From: Plecoglossus altivelis
Lineage: Eukaryota > Chordata > Actinopteri > Osmeriformes > Plecoglossidae
Direction of reading: 5' to 3'
DNA: 64,000 bases
Assembly (NCBI GenBank): GCA_036571765.1
Contig: BROE01000007.1
Coordinates: 849,404-913,403, forward strand
The notes under the pieces are model-generated. The model had not been told where the DNA came from. It did not search any database and saw only the letters and a list, made by a program, of their open reading frames with translations. A program made the position numbers and the translations under genes. Every line of letters starts with the position of its first letter. Within the stretch, counting starts at the first letter, position 1. Shown one piece after another: positions 12,601 to 23,216 of this stretch.

Positions 12601-15366
12601 AGAACTTGAGAAGGCATGGAAAGTGAAGACAACAGTGGTACCCGGGATCATCGAAGCACTTGGGGCAGTAACCTCCAAACTGGAGGAGTGGCTACAGCAG
12701 ATCCCAGGAAGTAGACCAGATATCTCAGTCCAGAAGCACTCAGTCCAATGAACAGCCAAGATACTGCACAGAACCCTCAAGCTCCCAGGACTCTGATAGA
12801 GGACCCGCACAAGAAGGTGGAAGGTAAGGGAACAAAAGATACCCCTTCCAAAACTTGTAAAGGCATAACAACTAGTTTGTCAAAGACCCAAAGAAACACA
12901 AATATCTAACGAGACAAAATCCCAACTTTGTAACTTCAAGAGAACTTTGTAAACCCTTTGTTACCCATGTCTGGGTAAAAAAGGACGTCTGGCCACGCTA
13001 GCACAAAACATATGTACATCCCAAACTGCAAAAAAAACAAAAAAACATTTGGCTAACTATGTCACCTACAAAATTTTGTAAAAATTACTGTCAAGTGACT
13101 TTTTGCTTTACCTGGACACCAAAATCTCATCTAGCAACAAATGTGGTAACCCAGTACCTCAGGCACTAGTTTTGATACACACAGTCATTCCTGTCATTAT
13201 AAGACAGATAATGAGAAAGTGACAGGAATAGATGTTGACCCTCAGACATTCACACTTCCAGCTCCACCCCACACCACCCCCCTCCTACCCTAAACCTTAA
13301 CACCCCAGCACCCCCTTTCCCTGACTTCAGACCAGGTGAGCAGAGAACTAAGGTGACTGAAGAACAGGAAAGCGGCAGGGACAGACGGCATCAGCACCTG
13401 ACTGCGCAGACCAGCTGTTAGCTGGTCATGTACATGTTTAACCTGAGCCTCAGTCTAGAGAAGAATTCTGGTATGGTTCAGGTTACTAAGTCAGCACACG
13501 CTAAGGAGTCAAACCATTATAGGCCCGTCACCTTGACCTCCCAGAAGTGAAGTGATGTATTGTCAAGTATGGTGACCCATACTTGAAATTAACCCTCTGC
13601 ATTTAACCCATCCAAGTGCAGTGAGTAGTGGGCAACTGCACGCACACACAGTGAACATACACCCGGAGCGGTAGGCAGAAAGAGTGCCGTTTGTTCACAA
13701 TCCCCACCATCAATTCCTGCCGGTGCGAGAATCGAACCAGCAACTTGCAGGTTACAAGCCCGACTCCCTAACCATCAGGCCACGACTTTCCACACAGAAG
13801 ACCATGGAGAGGCATATCCTCAGCCACCGTTCCTCTTCACAGGCTACACTTCTGTCTTCACCTACAACACCAGCAACTGTCACTTCAAAAAGTTATCCAA
13901 TGACTCAGCAATTGATGGCTGTGTGTCTGAGGGGAAGCCTGGAGTACAGGTCAGTCATCTTGGATTTCATCGACTGGTGTGGGCTCAACTACCTGCAGCT
14001 AAACACCAGCAAGACCAAAGAAATGGTAATCGACTTCAGGAGAAAGACATCCCAGAAAAAAAAGAAAAAAAACCAGGGCTTGAACATTGAGACAGTGGAT
14101 CTGTCGTCCTGTACAAGAAGGGTCAAAGTCACCTTTGCCTTTTGAGTAGACTGAGGTCATTTGGAGTGTGCAGGCCTCTGTTGAGGATGTTTTATGACAG
14201 TGGTAGACTCCGCTATCCACTACGCTGTGGTCAGCTGGGGGGCGGGCAGCACTGATCAGGACAGGAAGAGACTGAATAAGATGGCAAAGAAGGCCAGCTC
14301 TGTCCTGGGCAGCCTGCTGGACCTGATCAAAATGATGGGAGGGTATTGGCAAGCTGACATCCATCAGAGACAACAACTCTCACCCTTTGCATCAAACTGT
14401 GGAGGCTCTGAGCAGCTCATTTAGCAGCAGACTTAGACACCCTAAGTGCAGGAAGGAGCGCTATCTCAGGTCCTTACTACTGTTAGTCCTTACTTACTAC
14501 TTTACTTGCCCAAGAGATGCTGTACAAGTAAATTTCCCCTTGGTGGATGAATAAAGCCCTGTCTTATCTATAATTCCAGAAATCATTGTGTGTGCCATCA
14601 GTTTTAAAATTGCCATCTAGAGTTCAGGTCATTTGTATTTGTGTTTTACTTGCATCTTAATCATCAACTGACATCACAGGCATTATGTATTAGTTTTAAA
14701 TCATGTGTGGAAGCCATATGTCCCTTATACCCTTCTGAAGAGATGACATGGAGTAATACAGCTCATGTTAAATGTAGAGTCTATAGATCTAATCCAGGCA
14801 TGTCTCGTAGGGTATCGTGTATGATATTCGTTTTTGTGGATTATCGAATCAATTCTGATGTGTGGGAACATGTAAATATGTGACTGCATCTCCATTAAAA
14901 CATTATCACAATCCACTGCTCTGACATACAATAGGTCAAATGTCAAATGATAAGTTTAAGACGGCCTATGGTGTAATAGGGTAACGACGCCATTATGTAG
15001 ACATGATTGTATATGCAAATAACGTAAACGTACGTAAATTACGCCATACAAATACGAGTTACTATGACATCACAAGTTTATGTAACAGAGCTTTCATTTA
15101 GGCTGTTAGTTTAGTTCTTAACGGTCAAGTTGTCGTAAACGCAGTAGCTTGCTACTATTGCTCAGATGTAGCTAGTGTAGCTAATTGTACGTTGGCAATA
15201 CTACAAGCTGTAGCACAACTTGGCACAGCTAAATGGCTAGCTAGAAAACAGCAGCGAAATTGCAAACCTTACCTCCCCCTAATTTGGGAATTTTTCCAAT
15301 TTTGTTGGTTATTTCTGCTGTAAGGGTTCCAAAGTCCTGCTCGTAGGATTCAAAGTCTGAAGACAT
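6646..15366 (-). CDS. vti1a: Vesicle transport through interaction with t-SNAREs 1A (Vti1a), 5' part
   Basis: Vti1a is a Qb-SNARE of the trans-Golgi/endosomal system. Three coding exons are visible on the minus strand. Exon 1 (15366-15273) gives MSSDFESYEQDF, then LTAEITNKIGKIPKLGG. Exon 2 (7653-7595) gives EEKTQLVLNVDKQLEEVREL. Exon 3 (6756-6646) begins LEQMDLEVREIPIQSRGMY and ends KLEKDF. Phases join cleanly (94+59+111 nt, 88 residues) and all introns are GT-AG. These residues form the N-terminal Habc helical region; the SNARE motif and tail anchor lie beyond the left edge. The start is the ATG of MSSDF, conserved in vertebrate VTI1A. The gene is divergent from zdhhc6, as in human. Intron 1 (7654-15272) and intron 2 (6757-7594) are otherwise non-coding apart from the repeats listed. 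Confidence 0.92.
9758..9840 (-). mobile_element. L2-type reverse transcriptase fragment
   Basis: The minus-strand translation contains RTGAPHGTLLAPFLL, preceded by GVSEQVFN. This resembles the conserved 'TGAPQGTVLAPFLFT' block of L2-like LINE reverse transcriptase. Reading on either side decays at once, so this is a short fossil in vti1a intron 1. Confidence 0.55.
10930..12840 (+). mobile_element. Internally deleted, frameshifted LINE (probably R2/R4/NeSL-like)
   Basis: Translated pieces in order include LIYTLAAAEILGYRSKGNHK, SQWHGNNNRADQPMLETEQY, MKSWTAPGPD, then an LTEGQ/ILILKDPLK/PITS-like stretch. After about 12360 the text jumps to the C-terminal part (ILRDFKIQT, MANQPDIVKVDKQ, KAIPSDVKIRKKE, LEEWLQQIP). 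This matches a remembered LINE family with a C-terminal restriction-like endonuclease, but the central RT palm region is missing, so about 1.5-2 kb was lost internally. Stops and frameshifts make it inactive. A separate SINE interrupts it at 11604-12016. It sits in vti1a intron 1. The exact clade is uncertain. Confidence 0.6.
11604..12016 (-). mobile_element. 413-bp tRNA-headed SINE nested in the LINE, with 14-bp TSD
   Basis: The element is flanked by the exact 14-bp duplication CCAAGAACAGACCA at 11590-11603 and 12017-12030. Read on the minus strand, the head has an A-box-like GTGCGGTTAGAGCC and a B-box-like GGGTTCGATTC. The far end at 11604 carries the CATCC-rich tail seen in this abundant fish repeat. 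The body includes the familiar GGACGGTGGGAGGAAGCCGG and GGTACACCCTGGACTGG stretches (plus-strand text). Removing it rejoins the LINE reading WLVDPRTDH to NLFELD. Confidence 0.8.
13310..14575 (+). mobile_element. L2/Maui-like LINE, 3' part of reverse transcriptase and tail
   Basis: Recognisable translated blocks are KAAGTDGIS near 13380, YRPVTLTSQ followed by KTMERHIL across the nested SINE, FIDWCGLNYLQLNTSKTKEM near 13960-14030, and AVVSWGAGSTDQDRKRLNKM near 14225. The 3' end has the typical AATTTCCCCTTGGTGGATGA followed by AATAAAG near 14555. Many frames are broken and parts are missing, so it is inactive. It lies in vti1a intron 1, antisense to the gene. Confidence 0.75.
13548..13794 (-). 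mobile_element. 247-bp tRNA-derived SINE nested in the L2
   Basis: On the minus strand the head reads GTGGCCTGATGGTTAGGGAG (A box) and GGTTCGATTCTCG (B box). The body ends with CTTGGATGGGTTAAATGCAG and GTATGGGTCACCATACTTG, both typical of a widespread teleost SINE. A short CAGAAG duplication flanks it (13542-13547 and 13795-13800). Excision in silico restores the L2 peptide LTSQKTMERHIL, which fixes the boundaries well. Confidence 0.75.
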
Positions 15367-16831
15367 GTTGAAGTGACGTACAAGTGACTTTCTGTCAGGT
15401 AGCTCAAATAAATGAAAACAACCTCCAACTGCGAAACGCTATATCGCTCACTTCCTTGCTGTGTTACAGCTAAATCTAATCGGTATGAATAGAAGGTTAC
15501 CTAATTAAGTAGTTTCTGTTCCTGGCAGTGGAATTGTCGTTTTCACAAAATCTATGTTCACATATATATATTTTATAATTAGCTGTTTCAAATATTATTC
15601 ATAACTATATATGTATTATAAAATTTAAGGGTGTTAGCGAACCAAACGTGGTACAATACATTTCCAAGAGGTTAATAGATGTGGTAGCACATTCAGGAAG
15701 TGTCAATCGAAGGGTTTAAGAAAAGGAAGTGGCAGGATGGTAATTTAAAGAGACAGTTTTTACCTCATTCATAAAACAGTGCATATATTTGTTGGTGTTT
15801 TTACCATGTGTAATGTGAAATGCTTTGGTCTTCTAGGAAGAATACGCATTTTAGCTAAAGATTATAACGCAAACACCGAGCTATTTTCTAGATTGGTTGC
15901 CAATCGAAAAACATTCATCATAGCAACATGACGTCCTAGCTAGCTCTAACCAGGCAACTAACGTAGTATAAATGTTTACTTCGCTATCCAGATCCACCGA
16001 CAGTATTTTGGCTTTACTCATTTTACTCTTCGTACTATGTGAAAGAAGATAAATAGATAGCCATTAGTTCACCACCCCTTGTGTTCTCAACAATAGGTGG
16101 TACCAAGCCAAGGGTGCTAGATAGGTAGCCTAGCTGACTGACTAGTTAGCTAGCCTAGCTGACTGGCTACTTAGCTAGCCTAGCTGACTGGCCAGTTAGT
16201 TAGCATAGCTGACTGTGACTAAGTGGCTAGCTAGCTAGCTAGCACACTGTAAAATACTCCCAATTTTGGAGAGGAGTTGGCAGAAGTTGTCGCGAGTTTT
16301 CCGATGCATTAACTGCTGTCGTATTCCATTAGCCGCGTTGTTGTTGAGATCTACTTTTTGTCGTTAAAAAATCACGAGCGGTACATTTGAACGACAACTT
16401 CCGACAAGTTCCGTTTTATGAGTTTTTAGTGCAATTGAATATTATTAAATTCGCCCAGGAACATTCGGTTATGCTTTCGGTATGTAAGTAGTACACTTCT
16501 ATTAAATTATCACAAAAAAACTTAATTAACCTGCAAGGGTGTCACATTTGTTTCCTTTTCCCCACAGATGGGCAACATATGTCTCTCAAAGGGATAGTGC
16601 AAGAGCAGGAAGATGCCTCGTTTTGTTTATGAACGGACCTCTCGGACAGGGAAAGCCTCTGTGACCCAGCTATTTGCTGGGTGTTCAGAAGACCGGAGGA
16701 AATATGCTAACTGTTCTTGTTGACTTTTTAAAGATAGCAGTAAAAAGCACGGTATCCAACTTCTCTGTGTGTTGTTATCAAATAACTCACAAACGCCTTT
16801 CCAAAAATCTAAAAACATTAAACTTTGAACC
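15367..16831. promoter_or_regulatory. Divergent vti1a / zdhhc6 promoter region and zdhhc6 5' UTR
   Basis: The two start codons face away from each other across about 1.46 kb. No TATA box is obvious on either side. A candidate zdhhc6 5' UTR intron runs from a GTATGT donor at about 16480 to a CCCCACAG acceptor ending at 16567, followed by UTR up to the ATG at 16832. The region includes the 25-bp minisatellite at 16128-16242. That the region is a shared bidirectional promoter is inferred from the layout, not from visible factor sites. Confidence 0.5.
16128..16242. repeat. 25-bp minisatellite, four units, plus GCTA run
   Basis: Units beginning GCCTAGCTGACTG occupy 16128-16152, 16153-16177 and 16178-16202, with a diverged 27-bp unit at 16203-16229. 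They are followed by a GCTA repeat to 16242. The tract lies about 240-350 bp upstream of the putative zdhhc6 5' UTR splice donor, so length variation could affect either divergent gene. Confidence 0.85.
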
Positions 16832-19800
16832 ATGAACTTTCTGTCAGCTTTAGTGACATTTGAAAACATCCATGAGGTTCGGAGGTTGTGCCACTGGGGC
16901 CCAGTCATAGCTTTGACAGTCATTGCCATATGTTCTTCAATGGCAATATTGGACTCGGTTATCTGGTATTGGCCACTGGATACTACAGGAGGTAGTGTCA
17001 ACTTTATCATGCTTATCAATTGGACCGTCCTCATCCTTTACAACTACTTCAACGCCATGTTTGTTGGCCCTGGATACATACCCCTGGGATGGAAACCAGT
17101 AAGGGCTTCACTTCCCTTCTGTGTAGTCCCTTAATCTCTTGATGTTTCGTTCATGTTCTGTATTGTATAACTGTCAAGCGTATCCCTTCATCAAAATCCC
17201 TGGCTTGTCCCTACTCTTTAAATCTAGACACAAGCCATCATGTCTTCAACTTACTGTGTCTGACTGTGTTTAACCTCAAACAGGATAAACAACGGGACAC
17301 CCAATATTTACAGTTCTGCAGAGTGTGCCAAGGATATAAGTCCCCAAGATCCCACCACTGCCGGAAGTGCAACAGGTAGGTTTCCAATGTAGTCGGTAGT
17401 AGTTCTGGTGTATAGTTCATAGAAAAAGTCTTCTGAGAGATGAACATAGTAATTGTTGTAGAAGGTTGCATAGAAACTTGCTTTACTTTTTATGCCAAAG
17501 AAAATTGAAGATACTTTTGTTGTAATCATTATTGAGACTGATGCTTGTGATTTTTGTGATTGATCATTGTGGTTGACCACAATGCCCTCTTACCAAATGG
17601 GTGAAGGCCCTAATGCAAAGGCAGTGGTTCAAATTCAGCCTTGGCCATTTCCTGCATACTGTCTCCCTCTCTCTGTCATACAACAAATTTTGGTCATCAT
17701 TATACCTGTCCAAATAAGGCTGAAATTCTATAAACAAGAGATAAACATTTACACACAAGTACATTTGCTTGTTAACACACAACAAATAAGGCAATCGCAT
17801 GGCTGCAACCCAATGCATTTAGGTATGAAGATGTGTTCAAGTCAATTTGCTGAAGTTTAAACGGAGCATCAGAATTGGGTGGGGAAGAAAGGGGATTGAA
17901 ATGACTTTGAACGTGGTATGGTTGTTTGTGCCAGGCTGGTCTGAGTATTTCAGAAACTGCTGATATTCTGGGATTTTCAAGGGTTTACAGAGAGTGTTTC
18001 AAAAATGATCAAATATCCAGTGTGCAGCAGTTTTATCGACGAAAATGCCTTGTTGTTGTCAAAGGAGAATGGGCAGACTGTGTGTTACCAACACACAACA
18101 CGTTGAACGTTGAAGCAGATGGTCTGATACAGCAGCTGAGCACCACACCGGGTGCTGCTCCTCTCCGCTTAGAACAGGAAACTGAGACTACAATTTGCAC
18201 AACTCACCAAAATTGGTCAATAGGAGATTGGAAAAACGTTGTCTGGTCTGATGCGTTTTGATTTCAGATGCAACATTCAGATGGTAGGGTCAGAATTTGT
18301 GTGTAAACAACTTGATAGCATGGATCCATTCTGCCTTGTATTAACAGTTCAGACTGGTTGTGATGGTGTTGGTGGTGTCAGGGAAGTTTTCTTGGCACAC
18401 TTTGGGCCCCATATTACCAATTGATCGTTGTTTAAACGCAATGGCCTACCTCAACATTGTTGCTGACCATGCACCATCCCTTCATGACATATCGCAGTAT
18501 ACCTATCATGGCTAATTCCAGCAGGATAATGCACCATGTCACAAAACTCAAATAATCTCAAACTGGTTTCTTGAACATGACAATGAGTTCACTGTTATGG
18601 CTGCCACTGTCACCAGATGTCAATCCTATAGAGCACATTTTGGATGTGGTGGAACGGGAGATTTGCCTCCTAAATTTGCATCCAAAGTATCTACAGCAAC
18701 TGTGAGATGCTGCTGTGTGTATATGGACCAAAATCTCTTAGCAACCTTTTTGGAAGTGTGCCACAAATAAGTGAGGCAGTTCGGAAGGCAAAAGTGGGTT
18801 TAACTTGGTAGTTGGGGACACCCACCTGGGACATTGGAGATCAACCTGTTGCATTTGTGGCAGTGGTAAAGTGGTAATAAAATGGCCAGTGAGTGCATAC
18901 AGATGTAGCTACAGTAAACTAACTAACCTACAGTAAACAAAAGTGCTCCACTCTTTAGGTGTGTCATGAAGATGGACCACCACTGCCCATGGATAAACAA
19001 CTGCTGCGGGCACCAGAATCATGCCTACTTTACCAGCTTCTTGTTATTGGCGCCTTTAGGCTGTTCCCATGCCGCAATCATTTTCATCATGACCATGTAC
19101 ACACAGCTTTACGAGAGAGTAAGTTGGATGGTGCTAGACTACATCGAATAAGCTATGTATCAGTCTTTAATATTATTGTCTTAAACAAACATAGCCTAAG
19201 ATAAAGTTGTTTCAGTTTACACTGTTTACAAAAGAATCCAAGTAGACTTTTAGCCTATTTTTCCATCTGTATTATTTGAAGTCATTTTCAAAAATGCCTT
19301 TTAGGTGGCTTCTTATCAGTACTGCTATTTCAGAGGTACTGTTCCTCCTTCACTCTAATGAATGTTGAGGTGTGTCTACCTAACTATTGGTTTTGTGCGC
19401 TGCATGATCACATCTTTGGGTGAAGATGGGTCATTTTGACCTCAAATCCAACTCAACTACTAACCAAAAAGTAAACACTGAAGAATTATCAGATATAATT
19501 TTGTAACAAGTATTTTTATTTTCATTAGGCTGTTGTGTACTTTTGATAGATGATGCCCCTCTGTTGCAGATCTCTTTTGGCTGGAGCACTGTGAAGATTG
19601 ACATGAGCGCCGTCAGACGTTTTCAACCCATCATGCCATTCAGTGTGCCTGCATTTGCCGCCACTCTCTTTGCCTTAGGGTTGGCACTGGGCACAACTAT
19701 TGCTGTTGGCATGCTGTTCGTAATACAGGTATTTAGTGTTTTTCATGTTAGTTTGTGTGTGACGTGTTTGATACATGGTACCCAATTAATGGGCACTATA

Positions 19801-22800
19801 AGGATCTTGTGAAACTAACAACTAAATATTAATACACTATAGTAAAATGGAAGTGTGTCTGTATGTTTTTAATATGTACACTTTTTTATAAAATAATTTT
19901 CATATTTAGCAATTATTACCGTAAAACTTCAAATAATAGCCCGGGCTTCTATTTACCCAAATCGCCGAACTGCACCGGCTTGTATATGAGACAGACGTCT
20001 ATAAGAGACAGGCCTTTAATTTTGTCGTCTTCCTCGGACAGACGTTGTTGTTCAGCTTTATTTTTACGCCATTCTCGCACTCTCTTTGGATCAACCGAGA
20101 AATGTCTTGCCGCTGCTTCTCCCGAATTCTGTTTGGCAAATTTGACAACTGTCAACTTAAATGTTATATCATACTTTTTTATTTTTGTCCCCATGGTGGT
20201 ATTGAGAGAATTAAGAAAAACTGAAGACTAAAAGAAAGTTCGTTAACCTCTTTTTTATGTTGCCATAGTGATGAGTCGTTCGTGAACTGTTGTTGTGTCT
20301 GTCACGTGAAATCGAATCAAAACGTAGAACAGACGATCCTACGGGTTTGAGATCAGATACAACTCCATACAAAAAAACCCAGACCAGGCCTCTATTTGAG
20401 ACTGGCCTTTATTTTCCCAAACCTGTCGTCACACCAAGCGTTTAAAAGAGACAGGCGTCTATTTGAGACTCAGCTATTATTTGAAGTTTTGCGGTAGTAT
20501 ATTCTATACACTAGCCACGATTACGTATTTTCATTGTTATCTTATAGAAGACTGACAAACTGCTCAAGTATTTTGAATGACTGTGGTGTTTGAATTAATG
20601 GAAGAGCAGAATCGGAAAGCAACATAACACTTTATATGTAGGTAGTATCAGACCGTATAGATACAGAGAAGGTCAGGTAGCTATAGCGGTGTTCGTTACC
20701 AAATGTAACATGTTGGTGTCAACAGAATAAAAGTTTGGACTAGATCCTGACAGCATCAGACAGAGACACTGAATTTAAACAGGGATATATCTAAAACTTT
20801 CAAACACATTTATTATACAGTCCTCCATCACAAAATTGAAATGAGCTTATGTGCATTTAACTATCATCGCTTTATTACATCTGTGAGTGGCACCAACTCA
20901 ACTCAAATATGTTTTTTTCCGAAGCATACTGGATATTTACTTCTGAATGTCTAAACAAGCACACTACTCACCTTTCACTTATTTATTCTACAGATAAAAG
21001 TAATCCTTAGAAACAAGACCTCGATCGAAACCTGGATCGAGGAAAAGGTGATATCCATCATTGGCTTACTTCGTCTAGTTAGAAAATGACCAGCTGTTAA
21101 GGTGATAAATGTTGCTTCTGATTAATACGGGCTTATCCAGGATTTCCAACGGTCCTTGGAATCCTTCAAGGTTTTTGATAAAAATGTAATTAAATCAAGG
21201 TCATGGAAAGGGCTTGAATTTATATTTGTTGTGTAAGAATAGAACTTGTGCTCGGCTGTTTTAGAGAAAGCAAGAGACCACAGAGTCTGTCGTCACTGTA
21301 AAACACTCTATAAAATATGCTAGTTTTCATTGTTAATGATCAGTGTTGGCCATGTGTCAAATGTATAATGTATGAAACTATGTTTTGTTAAGTCCTTGAA
21401 TTTGGGCCAGGAAAGTACTCGAAAAATACATACATTTGATAGTTAAGGTGTTGGTAATACAATAGTCAAATAGAATAGCTATGATCAAGACGGTGTTATT
21501 TGAGAGGTCCCTAGGTCAATAAGAGCTGTAACAGCTTGATGTTACAGAACAGTATAATATTGCACCCATAGGGGAATTGCTTTGTAACACAATCACAAGG
21601 CATTTTGTCACAACATCAGAAAATCACCATCAGAAAGACTTATACACACATATTCCTACCTTGCTCTCCTTCATATTAGTTTGAAACCAACTCTTAAATC
21701 TTCCAACTTTATTGCCTCCTTGTGTATTTACCCATTACCCCCCAGGCCAAAGACCGAATCCATTACTACCAAACCGGAGAGGATTTCATCTTTCCGTATG
21801 ACCTTGGGAGCCGCTGGGAAAACTTCAGACAGGTGTTCACCTGGTCTGGGATGCCTGAGGGGGACGGTATTGACTGGCCTGTCCACAAGAAGTGTCACCA
21901 GCACACCTTAACAGTACATATCCTAAATGAGAAACCAGCAAATTTACTTGTCCATACATTTGACAGATTAATTTAAAAGCTGCTCCCTTGCTGCATTCAG
22001 GCTATTTAAGGCGATCCTTTTCCATTTGTACATTTTGGCAGATCGAGCAACTGAAGCAGAAAGCTGATAAGAGGGTGAGAAGCGTAAGTAGCTGTCATTG
22101 TTGTTTTACCAGCAGAGGGTAGCAATGCATCAGTGTGATTTTTTTTTTTTTTTCACACTTTTTTCTAATTCAGTTTGATTGTCTCGTTTATATTTAGGCC
22201 CAAGCCAGTTTAGTATGAACATAGCACACAGTGGTGGTAGAATAATGTTGCTTTGGTTGTACCTTGGCCAGCAGGTCCAGTACAGGGTAGTGGAGGACTA
22301 CAATGGTGCCTGCTGCCCAGTAAGCAAGGGGGTAAACACCTTCTTTAGAACTCCATGTACAGAGGAGCCCCGGATTCCCCTCAGCAAGGGGGAGACCATT
22401 CTTGCTACCCGGGGTACCAAGTAAGTTTTGACACAACATGCTCTTACAGGCTTAAACTCTGGGCCATGCAGAATTAGAGGCTTTGTGCCAAATCAGCTGA
22501 TAGTTGATCAAGATACAGTCATCGTAAAATATAAATGCAAACAGTAGAAACAGGGAGCTATGTAGAAGGTTGAAATATTGGTTGGGTCATGAGAACCATT
22601 TGAGGTTAGCATTTGTATTGCAGGTACGCAAAGGAAATGTCAGACAGCTGCCAAAATAATTGCTGCAGAGTGTGAATCAATCATGGCTCATCGCAGTTCC
22701 TTGCAAAGTTTCTCATGCAAACAGGATTTTCTTTTTGTTGCACAGATCACGTCAGGGTCTTTTCATATGTTTTTTACCTTGAAATAAGTGGTACTTCAGT

Positions 22801-23216
22801 AACTGAAAGTAAATATGTGTCATTTCTTAGTACAGATTCTGATCACTCACTGTAGTTTTTTTTTTCGTAGATGGTGGATGTATGGAGGCAAAGTGCTGGA
22901 TGAGAAGCAAACAAATGGTAAGGTTAAAGTATGAGCTGTTAAGTTTACTGAAGAGCTTCCTCACTTGAACTTGTGGTAGTGAAAAGTTTGAGTGAAAATA
23001 TAAGTGATGGCGATCATCCATTTTAAATCAATGGGAATTTCACTGTGCATTTGTAAAATTATTTCTCAAGCTTAGCACATTGCTAATGTCTAGTTTTTCA
23101 TTTCTCCTCCAGCTGGAGCTCGCATGAGGGGATGGTTTCCACGGAGATGTGTTGAGAAGTGCCATTACGACACGGCAACAACTGAAACCACTAGCGAAGA
23201 AAAGAAAGTGAATTAA
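16832..23216 (+). CDS. zdhhc6: Palmitoyltransferase ZDHHC6
   Basis: ZDHHC6 is an ER-resident DHHC S-acyltransferase. Ten coding exons: 16832-17098, 17284-17375, 18959-19118, 19570-19728, 20994-21047, 21746-21913, 22042-22083, 22275-22420, 22871-22917, 23113-23216. They total 1239 nt, or 412 aa plus stop, against 413 aa in human. The start is MNFLSALVTFENIHEVRRLC. Two N-terminal membrane segments precede the cysteine-rich domain (FCRVCQGYKSPRSHHCRKC). The catalytic MDHHCPWINNCCG places the DHHC cysteine at about residue 129, as in human. Two more membrane segments follow (FLLLAPLGCSHAA; FALGLALGTTIAVGMLFVIQ). The C-terminal part corresponds to the variant SH3 domain known in this family. The protein ends KKVN, a KKxx dilysine ER-retrieval signal. 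It is tail-to-tail with acsl5, and introns 2 and 4 carry transposons. Confidence 0.97.
17572..17700 (+). mobile_element. SINE remnant in zdhhc6 intron 2
   Basis: The sequence shares the AAGGCCCTAATGCAAAGGCA-type head, the GGTTCAAATTCAGCC B-box-like motif and the TGTCTCCCTCTCTCTGTC tail with the copy at 2690-2862. It abuts the Tc1-like remnant to its right; no target-site duplication was seen. Confidence 0.45.
17698..18899 (+). pseudogene. Degenerate Tc1/mariner transposon with broken transposase
   Basis: Translated fragments include QAGLSISETADILGFSR (the N-terminal helix-turn-helix of this Tc1-like group), NWSIGDWKNVVWSDAF (corresponding to the usual KNVVWSDES catalytic block) and, in another frame, QQDNAPCH-like and SPDVNPIEH-like stretches near 18525 and 18615. 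The right end AATGGCCAGTGAGTGCATA at 18880-18898 matches the terminal sequence of this family; the left end, near ATACCTGTCCAA at about 17701, is badly decayed. Deletions and stops make it inactive. It lies in zdhhc6 intron 2, in the sense orientation. Confidence 0.75.
19919..20494 (-). mobile_element. 576-bp pogo-like DNA element with TIRs and TA target site
   Basis: Near-perfect terminal inverted repeats begin CCGTAAAACTTC on the left and CCGCAAAACTTC on the complementary right end, both continuing AAATAATAGC. TA dinucleotides flank them at 19917-19918 and 20495-20496. Subterminal motifs such as TCTATTTGAGACT and AGACAGACGTCTAT recur inside. The element encodes one small HTH protein on the minus strand and no DDE catalytic domain, so it is non-autonomous. 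It lies in zdhhc6 intron 4. Confidence 0.8.
19949..20194 (-). CDS. 81-aa helix-turn-helix ORF within the pogo-like element
   Basis: The ORF starts MGTKIKKYDITFKLTVVKFA and continues EAAARHFSVDPKRVREWRK. This is the pattern of the N-terminal pogo/CENP-B-type (or Brinker-type) HTH: K-x-Y-x-x-x-FK-x-x-VVK-A, then AARHF-x-V and VR-x-WR-K. The last 20 or so residues run toward the terminal repeat and are probably fortuitous. It has no catalytic DDE domain. Whether it is expressed is unknown; a short DNA-binding protein could in principle compete with a full transposase. Confidence 0.6.
   Translation of the reverse strand: MGTKIKKYDITFKLTVVKFAKQNSGEAAARHFSVDPKRVREWRKNKAEQQRLSEEDDKIKGLSLIDVCLIYKPVQFGDLGK
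21120..21430. repeat. Likely dispersed repeat ('CCTTGAATTT' type)
   Basis: Phrases such as GGTCCTTGGAATCCTTCAAGG, near 21152 (here split into its two halves), and AAGTCCTTGAATTTGGGCC near 21392 resemble a common fish dispersed repeat with AAGGACTT-rich ends. The assignment is from memory, the boundaries are soft, and no TIR or TSD was confirmed. It lies in zdhhc6 intron 5. Confidence 0.3.
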
